Of a stretch of 64,000 nt of DNA, positions 25,181-32,536 are shown one piece after another. Origin of the DNA: Halobacteriovorax vibrionivorans (GTDB taxonomy: Bacteria > Bdellovibrionota > Bacteriovoracia > Bacteriovoracales > Bacteriovoracaceae); NCBI RefSeq assembly GCF_003346865.1, contig NZ_QDKL01000002.1, positions 186,001-250,000 of the forward strand, given 5' to 3'. Position 1 is the first letter of the stretch. Every line of letters begins with the position of its first letter. The notes under the pieces were generated by a model. The model was not told the origin of the DNA. It saw only the letters and a program-made list of their open reading frames with translations, and made no database searches. The translations under genes and the position numbers were made by a program.

Positions 25181-25222
25181 AAAAAACGCATGTTTTTTGA
25201 TAGCGCATAGGGACAATCCCTA
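25181..25222. other. Small hairpins between the HExxH gene and nuoB
   Basis: Two short inverted repeats: AAAAAAC GCAT GTTTTTT (25181-25198) and TAGGGA caa TCCCTA (25208-25222). They follow the gene that ends at 25263 on the minus strand and could be weak terminators before the nuo operon. Confidence 0.4.
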
Positions 25223-25262
25223 AACAGCTATATATCAAACAAATCAATGGACTAAATAAAAT

Positions 25263-26234
25263 TCAATCTAAATATGCTCGACATCGAGCATTAAAGTTGG
25301 CACGTGCCTTTGTAACCTTCTCATTAGCACTAGCAATTGAACGAGTTTTTGACTCCGAAAGATAGGTCATTCGTTTAAGGTCATTGTGACAGACCTTTGT
25401 CATGATTTCTTGAAACTCTTCTACGATGGCCACCGGATACGGGCTGGACCAGGCAGATGAGATCAAGCTCGACTGTTCAGGTGAAATATGTGTAATCACT
25501 TCTTGTTTAATTCCGTGCTCATCAGCAGACTTTTTAAACTTATCATAGTGTTCACCTAGTTTATAAAATTCCTTTATAGCGAGATTTCTTGAGAACTCTT
25601 CCCCATCTAAGATATTAAGACATTGTGCAGATATGGACTTAAGTCCGTAAATATCACGTCCCACCTTACATTCAACGATAAATGCATCAACTTCCCCTCC
25701 TATACCTTGAATAGTATCTTCAAGAAAAGAAGATAGAGAAAACTCTCCAACATAAGGATTAAAAGGCTTCTTATAAATATAGTGTGTAAGTTCGTGAATT
25801 AAATCTAAAACAGCGTTCTTTGTATTATGTGACTTATCGATATAAACTTTTGAGCGAGTTTCAAAGCGTACACTTTCTGGAGAATTTGGACTGAACTTTC
25901 TTACAAGAGTCGTATCTGTAACAGAGACTTCACCACTTTCAATAACCTCTTCAAGTCTTTTATGATCCTTAGCAGCTCTTAGCCTGGCCTTATCAATTAA
26001 ATTCACACCAAGTTTAGAGGTGTTAATTATATTAATTAATTGCTCAATACTCTTTTCTTCAGTTGAAGCAAGTCGTCTCCAATTCCCACTGTACTTCTTA
26101 GTACCAGAGTAAATTGTTCCGCCTCTTTCTCCCCAACTTTGTGCAAAAGTATTGCCCATGCTGCAAAGCAAGTAAGTCATCATTATAAATATCGTAGAAT
26201 TAGACAATATCGACATTAATTTAAGTATCGACAT
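25263..26234 (-). CDS. Exported HExxH protein, possible zinc metallopeptidase
   Basis: 323 residues with a signal peptide (hydrophobic core FIMMTYLLCSMGNTFA, cleavage near AQS). Around residue 145 it reads LIHELTHYI, an HExxH zinc motif, followed about 25 residues later by GEVDAFIVEC, whose Glu could be the third ligand. No known peptidase family was recognised, and the rest is helical and basic. A catalytic role is therefore plausible but unproven. It lies upstream of nuoB and divergent from sodB. Confidence 0.55.
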   Translation of the reverse strand: MSILKLMSILSNSTIFIMMTYLLCSMGNTFAQSWGERGGTIYSGTKKYSGNWRRLASTEEKSIEQLINIINTSKLGVNLIDKARLRAAKDHKRLEEVIESGEVSVTDTTLVRKFSPNSPESVRFETRSKVYIDKSHNTKNAVLDLIHELTHYIYKKPFNPYVGEFSLSSFLEDTIQGIGGEVDAFIVECKVGRDIYGLKSISAQCLNILDGEEFSRNLAIKEFYKLGEHYDKFKKSADEHGIKQEVITHISPEQSSLISSAWSSPYPVAIVEEFQEIMTKVCHNDLKRMTYLSESKTRSIASANEKVTKARANFNARCRAYLD

Positions 26235-26274
26235 TTGATGGTAATTCTTGAGTTATAATTAGCAGTTTTAACGA

Positions 26275-26315
26275 AAGTGCAAAATACTTCCTTTAACTTA
26301 ATGCGTTTTGCACTT
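26275..26315. promoter_or_regulatory. Operator-like inverted repeat at the sodB promoter
   Basis: Perfect 10-bp arms AAGTGCAAAA (26275-26284) and TTTTGCACTT (26306-26315) separated by 21 bp. The right arm overlaps the predicted -35 box of sodB. Confidence 0.65.
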
Positions 26316-26336
26316 AAGAGGCAAAGCCATTAGAAT
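26308..26336 (+). promoter_or_regulatory. Predicted sodB promoter
   Basis: TTGCAC (26308-26313), 17-bp spacer, TAGAAT (26331-26336); the sodB ATG follows 54 bp after the -10 box. The -35 box lies inside the right arm of the inverted repeat. Confidence 0.5.
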
Positions 26337-26390
26337 AAGCATGTTCAAAAAAGAAAGAATATTAAGAATCTATGAATCAAGGAGAAAACA

Positions 26391-26969
26391 ATGGAACATA
26401 AACTTCCAGAACTACCATGGGCAAAGGATGCTTTAGCACCTCATATTTCAGCTGAAACAATCGAGTATCACTACGGAAAGCATCACAATGCATACGTAAC
26501 AAAGCTTAACGCAGCGATTCCAGGAACTGAATTTGAAAACATGACTCTTGAAGAGATCATCATGAAGTCAAAGGGTGGATTATTCAATAATGCTGCTCAA
26601 GTATGGAACCATACATTTTACTGGAACTGTCTTGCTCCAAACGCAGGTGGAGAAGCAACTGGTGCAGTAGCTGACGCTATTAATGCAAAATGGGGATCAT
26701 TTGATAAGTTCAAAGAAGAATTCTCTAATTCTGCAGCAACTAACTTTGGTTCAGGTTGGACTTGGCTTGTTAAGAACAAGGCTGGAGAGCTTGAAATCGT
26801 TAACACTGACGATGCCCAAACTCCAATGACAGATGGTCACACTGCTCTTATGACAATCGACGTATGGGAACATGCTTACTACGTTGATTACAGAAATGCT
26901 CGTCCTTCATATATCGACGCTTTCTGGAAACTAGTTAACTGGGACTTCGTAAACAAGAACCTTGCTTAA
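26391..26969 (+). CDS. sodB: Superoxide dismutase, Fe type
   Basis: 192-residue Fe/Mn-family dismutase converting superoxide to O2 and H2O2. The metal ligands are recognisable: His in [13 protein letters not shown], His in WNHTFYWN, and Asp/His in [11 protein letters not shown]. The context [14 protein letters not shown] and FGSGWTWLV favours the Fe-type, cytoplasmic enzyme; there is no signal peptide. It has a strong AAGGAG, a predicted regulated promoter and its own terminator. Confidence 0.95.
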   Translation: MEHKLPELPWAKDALAPHISAETIEYHYGKHHNAYVTKLNAAIPGTEFENMTLEEIIMKSKGGLFNNAAQVWNHTFYWNCLAPNAGGEATGAVADAINAKWGSFDKFKEEFSNSAATNFGSGWTWLVKNKAGELEIVNTDDAQTPMTDGHTALMTIDVWEHAYYVDYRNARPSYIDAFWKLVNWDFVNKNLA

Positions 26970-26993
26970 TTAGCGACAAACAAATCAAAAAAG

Positions 26994-27018
26994 AAGGGCC
27001 TCTATTTTAGAGGCCCTT
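26994..27018. terminator. Bidirectional terminator after sodB
   Basis: Stem AAGGGCCTCT / AGAGGCCCTT with a short loop, A run on the left and T run on the right. Confidence 0.9.
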
Positions 27019-27021
27019 TTA

Positions 27022-27258
27022 TTATCCAACAAATTTTAAAACTTTTACTTCTAGTCCAAAATTATCCTCTTTTCGAAGAAGCTGAAATCGAGTCTTATCC
27101 TTAGTAGGATGAAGGTGCTTTACCTTTCCTAACTCTTCCTGAAGGTGTTTAGCGGACTCAATCGACTGACATTCAATCTTGTACTGATCACCCTTCTTTT
27201 GTTCAACAGGCAATAGATAGAACTCATCTTCAAATAAGTTTACATCAATTAAAAACAT
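27022..27258 (-). CDS. Small hypothetical protein
   Basis: 78 residues, no signal peptide, alpha/beta composition, ending VKVLKFVG. No family recognised. It shares the terminator with sodB and has its own upstream region with a weak GGGGA ribosome site. Confidence 0.6.
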   Translation of the reverse strand: MFLIDVNLFEDEFYLLPVEQKKGDQYKIECQSIESAKHLQEELGKVKHLHPTKDKTRFQLLRKEDNFGLEVKVLKFVG

Positions 27259-27365
27259 AAATAATTCCCCTATCTCTCTAAGTACCTATTTTTTCGGAAG
27301 GAATTAAAAAATATTAATGATTTTTTTCAGAATGTCGATATGTTTAATAAGTATTGGAGCAAATT

Positions 27366-27728
27366 ATGAAAAGAATTATCGCAGCAAATTTAGTTATTTT
27401 AATTGCACTTACAGTTAAGGCAACTCAGGACTTTAAAAATAAAGATGAGTCTGTTTTCAATAAACACATTAATGCTCAAGCAAAGACTGCTGTTGAACTT
27501 TCTAATTTAAAAGATCAAGCGGATTTTGCTACGCGAACAGCGGCAACATATAAAGAGAAGTATGAAAAAGTACTTCAAGAAAAAGAAGTCCTATTATCTG
27601 AATACAAGGCCTATAAAATAAGAAGTGAAAAGCTTGTTGAAGTTCTCGATGAGAAAGGTCTTATTACACCAGAGATTGCAAAATATACTCAAAGATACGA
27701 TGGTCGCCTACCGGCCAGTGACGAGTAA
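27366..27728 (+). CDS. Exported or anchored coiled-coil protein
   Basis: 120 residues with an N-terminal hydrophobic segment (IIAANLVILIALTVKA) that may be a signal peptide or anchor, then a charged helix with heptad character (TAATYKEKYEKVLQEKEVLL). ATG 27366 is chosen because GGAG lies 6 bp upstream; the TTG at 27354 precedes that site. No family recognised. Confidence 0.6.
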   Translation: MKRIIAANLVILIALTVKATQDFKNKDESVFNKHINAQAKTAVELSNLKDQADFATRTAATYKEKYEKVLQEKEVLLSEYKAYKIRSEKLVEVLDEKGLITPEIAKYTQRYDGRLPASDE

Positions 27729-27729
27729 T

Positions 27730-28269
27730 CTAAAAGCTAATTACATTATACGTAACAGAAATATCAAATTGGAGAAGAGAGTAAATCTCTTTTCCAATAT
27801 AATAATTGAAATCCGTCCTCACTCTTAGAGCTTCTGTTATCGGAAAATTAAAACCCATTCCAAAAACCACTGAAGAGAACGTTTGATCTAAGAGACCTGA
27901 TAACTTTGTACCATTATATACTGAAGAACTTCCTTCAACTGCTGTTGAATGATAGCCAAGGTTGAGATCAACTATATCTTCGAGCGTGAAACGAAACATA
28001 AAACCAAATTGTAAGGTTTCTAGGTCGATCTTATAACCCTGATGATCATTCTTTAAAGTTCCTGGCCTAAAGAATCCTTCAAGAGAAATTGTGTCATATC
28101 GAATTCCAACATTTGCAGAAGGAATAATTGCAGTAGCGCCATTATAATAATCGCTCTCAGAGATGACTCCAGAAAATGTAGTTCCACCTCCAACATAGAA
28201 GTCCAAGGCCTTTACATTAATAGATATGAAAATAGCAATTACTATGGATAAAGTCTTAAAGAATCCCAC
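27730..28269 (-). CDS. Small outer-membrane beta-barrel protein
   Basis: 179 residues: signal peptide (TLSIVIAIFISINVKA), then alternating amphipathic strands with glycine-rich turns (YVGGGTTFSGVIS, GFMFRFTLEDIVDLNLGYHS, VFGMGFNFPITEALRVRTDF) and a terminal Phe (YNVISF), as in 8-stranded OmpA/OmpW-like barrels. It starts at GTG 28269 inside the end of pdxH (28-bp overlap), with AAGG upstream, so it is probably translated from the pdxH transcript. Confidence 0.7.
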   Translation of the reverse strand: MGFFKTLSIVIAIFISINVKALDFYVGGGTTFSGVISESDYYNGATAIIPSANVGIRYDTISLEGFFRPGTLKNDHQGYKIDLETLQFGFMFRFTLEDIVDLNLGYHSTAVEGSSSVYNGTKLSGLLDQTFSSVVFGMGFNFPITEALRVRTDFNYYIGKEIYSLLQFDISVTYNVISF

Positions 28270-28847
28270 TTATTACCTTTTTTAACAAATTGAAAACGAT
28301 CGTTAAGTCTGTGCTCTCCGTAAATGAAAAAAGTTATCTCATTAACTTCAACATAATACCCTCCCCAATTCTCTGGATAAGGAACACTTTCATTATTATA
28401 ACGTATTAGGTTTTCATGGTATTCAGTTTCTAAATTTTTCCTACTAGGTACAGATTCTGATTGTTTTGAAGTAAGGCTTGCAACTTGGCTTTCCTTAGCT
28501 CGTGATTGGAAATAGCTTCTTGAAATATCTCTTTCACACTTACTAATTTTCCCACGTATACGGACTTGCTTACCTAGACGGTGCCAATAAAAAGTCATTG
28601 CAACATTATTATTACCATCTATCTCTTTTGCTTTTACAGAATTATAATTAGTAAAAAAGAGAGGCTTTCCTTTGTGAACTTCTTTTAGCAAGAGAGTCCT
28701 TGCATTTGGAGCACCGTGTTCATCCACTGTTGATAAGATAAATGCTGGAGCATTTTCTTCTTTATCTTGTGCATCTTGGAACCATTTTTCAAATATTTCA
28801 ACAGGTGATTCTTTAAAGTCTCCAATAAAGTCTTTGTAATCGCTCAA
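28242..28847 (-). CDS. pdxH: Pyridoxine/pyridoxamine 5'-phosphate oxidase
   Basis: 201-residue FMN enzyme that oxidises pyridoxine- and pyridoxamine-5'-phosphate to PLP. Signatures: ARTLLLKEV near residue 48, FFTNYNSVKAKEI, VRIRGKISKC, and the C-terminal RLNDRFQF with RLYP end. TTG start with GGAG 7 bp upstream. It follows the 631-residue secreted protein gene by 4 bp and overlaps the OMP gene, so the three are likely one transcript. Confidence 0.94.
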   Translation of the reverse strand: MSDYKDFIGDFKESPVEIFEKWFQDAQDKEENAPAFILSTVDEHGAPNARTLLLKEVHKGKPLFFTNYNSVKAKEIDGNNNVAMTFYWHRLGKQVRIRGKISKCERDISRSYFQSRAKESQVASLTSKQSESVPSRKNLETEYHENLIRYNNESVPYPENWGGYYVEVNEITFFIYGEHRLNDRFQFVKKGNKWDSLRLYP

Positions 28848-28851
28848 ATTA

Positions 28852-30747
28852 TTACTCCATAATTATTTGAAAATCTCGCTTCGAATCGTGAAAGTCACGG
28901 TTGATGTCGAGAATTTCATAGTAAATACTTGGGAATTCATGCTCTCCGTACTGAAAATGAACAGGGGCACTTCTGTTTCCAAGAATATCAAGTTTAAAGT
29001 ACATCAAGTTTGGTAGGTCATTAATTGGTACCAAACTCTGCACAACTCGATAAAAGTACTTCCTAAAATTATTCTTGTCGATGTTATCGATCACCTTTTC
29101 TAATTTTAAATACACATTATCTGGATGAGATTTAAGAACTTTTAAAATTTGCTTGGCCACATGCCTTGTATGGGCCCTTTGCCAGAAGAAAACTCGACTT
29201 ATAAAGTACTTACCATTTTTTCTCGTTCCAATAATACGATAGCCACGATCTTTCTTTATCTTATTAACTTCATGAATAATATCATCAAGAGTAATGTCGC
29301 CAATATAATCAAAGATCTCTTTTCTAAGTATCAAGCGATAGCGTACTTCTGTGGTAATATTCGTCTTAAGTCCTGGTACTTCTCCAAAGTCAATTTTTCT
29401 AAAAATAAAAGAAGGAACGAGTGCTCTTAACTTACGATAAGTTTTTTTCCACTCTCCTTTAGTGAAGTAGCGATCTTTTCGAAGATAATTTGTCCCAAAG
29501 TCTAATGCTGAGTTTAGGACCTTATTTTTAGGTATAAATGAAAAGAAGGACTCTTCCATCTTATCTTTTCGTCGATGAATTAGAATATTAAATTCTTCGC
29601 TATATCGGTAGACTTTATTAGGAAAGAAATAATCTCCTTGGTCTTCTCCATTTAGAATTGAAATATTATTCTTATAATAAGTCATATTGTAGTCGATCTC
29701 AGAAATAAATACTCCAAACTTTAATCCACTTCTTTCGTACTTATATTCGTTAAAGCCTTGAAATAGTAATTCCACCCCAGCATTAAAAGCGGCCAACTCA
29801 TTTGCTAAGCTAAAGTCTGAGATTAACTTCTCTTCAATATATTGACGTCCCGTATACTGGCCGAACATTTTATCAAAGTTTAGCTTAAACTTTGGCTTTA
29901 AAATTAGATCGAAAGCTTCGCGTGCCTTTGGTTTACTTAAATCAAACACGTAATCTAAAATATATTGTTCACCGATTCCTCGACCATAATTGAACTCAAA
30001 GACTTCAAGCTCAAAGCGTTTTGATACAAAATCAGGAGCTTTAACTGCTTTTACTAAAGTTACAAAAAAATCACTTTCAACTTTTGCTCCAGCTCTGGCC
30101 TCTGTAGATGTACGAGTAACTATTTTGAGTCTTACCTTAGACTCATCCATACGGTAAATATTTATAATATAATTACCACTAGTGATAACATTTGCGTTTA
30201 CTTTAGCACCAATAATATCGGCATAATCATAACCGTAACTAGCTCCAATATTTAAATTCATGCTCGCAGGCATGGAAACAAAGTCTCCAACATTTAAACG
30301 CTCTAATGTACTTTCAGCATCAAATGGAATCTTATGGAATGAATAAGGAAGTGCGAGTATCGCTTTTTTCTGACTTTCAAAATGTCTAATAAAAGTAACT
30401 CGATCATCTTTTGAAAATGTAAGGCTTATTGGAGTAATGGCATCGATATAAGAGCCAGGGTTTACAGATCGATTAAATCTCCACTCATCTACTCTTGCAA
30501 ACTTCCCCTTCAGATACGAAGGAGTCATTTCATAATTATACTTTAAACCGAGTCCGACACCTTTAATTTTATCGTAATTGAAAATATCAACAGAAGTTGA
30601 AAGGTTTAAATTTGCAACCTCTCTAATAATAATGTCTTTTAGTTTTCCATCTTTAAGAAAACTATTATCTTCACTATTGGCAAATGAAGACAAATTAAAC
30701 ACTGATAAGAGTGCAATAACAAAGTGAATTGGTCTGATTTTATTCAT
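28852..30747 (-). CDS. Large secreted hypothetical with shared repeat-family domain
   Basis: 631 residues with a signal peptide (FVIALLSVFNLSSFANS). No known family. Around residues 110-270 a region (LP...L-x-VGDFV..., SGNYIINIYR, YVFDLSKPKAREAFDLIL) matches in order and spacing the C-terminal part of the repeat protein at 38869 and the middle of the protein at 60078. The remainder is beta-rich, with a Lys/Arg-rich helical segment near residue 540. It could be a periplasmic or surface protein of a lineage-specific family. Start ATG has no clear ribosome site. Confidence 0.65.
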   Translation of the reverse strand: MNKIRPIHFVIALLSVFNLSSFANSEDNSFLKDGKLKDIIIREVANLNLSTSVDIFNYDKIKGVGLGLKYNYEMTPSYLKGKFARVDEWRFNRSVNPGSYIDAITPISLTFSKDDRVTFIRHFESQKKAILALPYSFHKIPFDAESTLERLNVGDFVSMPASMNLNIGASYGYDYADIIGAKVNANVITSGNYIINIYRMDESKVRLKIVTRTSTEARAGAKVESDFFVTLVKAVKAPDFVSKRFELEVFEFNYGRGIGEQYILDYVFDLSKPKAREAFDLILKPKFKLNFDKMFGQYTGRQYIEEKLISDFSLANELAAFNAGVELLFQGFNEYKYERSGLKFGVFISEIDYNMTYYKNNISILNGEDQGDYFFPNKVYRYSEEFNILIHRRKDKMEESFFSFIPKNKVLNSALDFGTNYLRKDRYFTKGEWKKTYRKLRALVPSFIFRKIDFGEVPGLKTNITTEVRYRLILRKEIFDYIGDITLDDIIHEVNKIKKDRGYRIIGTRKNGKYFISRVFFWQRAHTRHVAKQILKVLKSHPDNVYLKLEKVIDNIDKNNFRKYFYRVVQSLVPINDLPNLMYFKLDILGNRSAPVHFQYGEHEFPSIYYEILDINRDFHDSKRDFQIIME

Positions 30748-30789
30748 CGCTAGATGCTAACGATTTTTGAACTAGTCGGCAAATACAAT

Positions 30790-31695
30790 TTAATGAAGAT
30801 TTATAAGGCCTCTGGCAGTATTATCCTCGTTTTCAACATGTAGAAGATCCTTTAGCTTACGTGCATAAAGAAGATTTTCGTTACGGCGTTTTAATATGGC
30901 ATATGTTGGAACTGCAATCTCATTATCTGGGCCAAGGCAATATAGATTCTGAAAGATTGTTTCATTACCTATTGCAGCAAGAATGATCTCACCTCTCAAT
31001 GCCAAGGTTTCAAGATATTCAAGGTGCTCGCTAAAAAAGCTCTCTTTCAAATAAATTCCCTGCTCTTTTAATAATTGCGTAGCATTAAGAATTAAAGACT
31101 CATCTGATGATAAGAATCCAACTGGCAATTTTTTAACAACTTGCTCCATAGGCAAATCTCTAAACTTAGCGGCCATGGAAGTACTTATATAGAAGCGAAG
31201 CTGATTATTTGCGACCAAGAAGTTCTTATACATGTCATTACTTATCGGATTGTCACTAATAGCAATATCAACAGTATCGTTTTCTAAGAAGTACATTGTC
31301 TGTGAAAAATTTTTGGATCTCTTTGTTTTTGTATGGCCAAAGTCTCGATATAATTGAAAGTAATCTCCCAAGAAAGCCGAGACGGCCTGTGATTCTAAAT
31401 GTGACTCTATAGAAAAACAAACATCATACCCGCCATCATCTTCAAAAGTTAGGCTATCAATAAGGCGCATACCATTATCAAAGATATTCTTTGCATAGGA
31501 ATAAACGTCTTCGCCTTTTTGCGTTAGAACAATCTCACGGACCTTACGCTCAAACAATTGAACATCGTAATGCTGCTCAAGCTTCTTCACCTGTTCACTC
31601 ACTGTAGAGGGAGCTAGCCCCATTTTTAATGCGGCCTTCTTTACAGATTTATGCTTTGCAGCTTCATAAAAACAATAGAGATGATTCCAATTCAT
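30790..31695 (-). CDS. LysR-family regulator, NhaR-like
   Basis: About 301 residues. The N-terminal winged helix-turn-helix reads MNWNHLYCFYEAAKHKSVKKAA with STVSEQVKKLEQHY as recognition helix, very close to NhaR, and the effector-binding domain follows from about residue 90. ATG 31695 is chosen as the NhaR-like start; 13 codons upstream are rejected. NhaR proteins activate Na+/H+ antiporter genes; the antiporter at 2165 is far away, so the target is unknown. It is divergent from the pentapeptide protein, with a palindrome between them. Confidence 0.85.
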   Translation of the reverse strand: MNWNHLYCFYEAAKHKSVKKAALKMGLAPSTVSEQVKKLEQHYDVQLFERKVREIVLTQKGEDVYSYAKNIFDNGMRLIDSLTFEDDGGYDVCFSIESHLESQAVSAFLGDYFQLYRDFGHTKTKRSKNFSQTMYFLENDTVDIAISDNPISNDMYKNFLVANNQLRFYISTSMAAKFRDLPMEQVVKKLPVGFLSSDESLILNATQLLKEQGIYLKESFFSEHLEYLETLALRGEIILAAIGNETIFQNLYCLGPDNEIAVPTYAILKRRNENLLYARKLKDLLHVENEDNTARGLINLH

Positions 31696-31709
31696 AGATG
31701 TAACATAAA

Positions 31710-31722
31710 TCGGAAATTCCGA
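31710..31722. promoter_or_regulatory. Palindrome upstream of the LysR-type regulator
   Basis: TCGGAA A TTCCGA, a perfect palindrome 15 bp in front of the regulator start codon, in the divergent intergenic region where LysR proteins usually bind. Confidence 0.5.
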
Positions 31723-31795
31723 ATTTACAAACAATTAACTTAATATAGCTAAATAAAATCGCTACTATCTTAACAGTTTTAAAAGAGGAAGACTT

Positions 31796-32353
31796 ATGAC
31801 TACGCAAAACACGATGTTTACTGCTATTAAAAAGCAAAATGAAAACCGTATAAACCTTCGAAATATGGAGAATATACGACTGATCAGTGCTTCAAGACTA
31901 GAGAATAGTTCATTCGATAACTCAATGCTAGATAAAATCAATATTAGACACTCAGACCTTAATGAAAGTGACTTGAGAAAGTGTAATATGAAGTACGCAA
32001 AGCACAATAATTCAAATTATGAAGGTGTTGACTTTACTTGGTCAAACCTAACAAGAAATAAATTCAAAAGAATCAATCTTAAAGACGTTACTCTTGAGTG
32101 TACCAACCTTGAAGATAGCTCTTTTGATGAATGTGAACTAGCTGCAACAAGCTTTCGCTGGGCAAACCTAAATGGTGTAACTTTTAAAAGCTGTAACTTA
32201 GCAGGTTGTGACTTCTCAAATGTAGACCTTACAAATACAGTCTTCATTAATTGTAACCTTAAAGGTGCCATTTTTAACATCAATACAAGAATGCCATTTC
32301 AAAAAGATAATGCAATTAACAAACTTGGCATGGATTTCGTTGGAATCCAATAG
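31796..32353 (+). CDS. Pentapeptide-repeat protein
   Basis: 185 residues built from tandem A(D/N)LXX-type repeats (SDLNESDLRKCNMKYA, TNLEDSSFDECELAATSF, VDLTNTVFINCNLKGAIF), giving a right-handed quadrilateral beta-helix. No signal peptide. Members include DNA-gyrase-protecting Qnr/MfpA proteins and many of unknown role; there is no specific evidence for gyrase. Good AGAGGA ribosome site. It is divergent from the LysR regulator, which may control it. Confidence 0.88.
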   Translation: MTTQNTMFTAIKKQNENRINLRNMENIRLISASRLENSSFDNSMLDKINIRHSDLNESDLRKCNMKYAKHNNSNYEGVDFTWSNLTRNKFKRINLKDVTLECTNLEDSSFDECELAATSFRWANLNGVTFKSCNLAGCDFSNVDLTNTVFINCNLKGAIFNINTRMPFQKDNAINKLGMDFVGIQ

Positions 32354-32360
32354 CCAATTA

Positions 32361-32437
32361 AGACGCGCTCCAGAAGATTTTACTCATTCAGTAGTAAATT
32401 GCTTAAACATTTCACTGCTTAAGTTTCTGGAGCGTCT
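32361..32437. other. Long hairpin between the pentapeptide and exporter genes
   Basis: The outer arms GACGCGCTCCAGAA and TTCTGGAGCGTC pair almost perfectly, enclosing about 50 nt with smaller complementarity (TTTACT / AGTAAA region). No T run follows, so it is not a classical terminator. It could be a 3' UTR structure or small RNA. Confidence 0.55.
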
Positions 32438-32536
32438 ACATATTCTATCTCATCCATTTCTTAATAATATTTCCATAGATTATCTTAGAAGAACTTTATA
32501 TATTTATAGAGTAATTTTAAAAAGGATTAAATCGTA

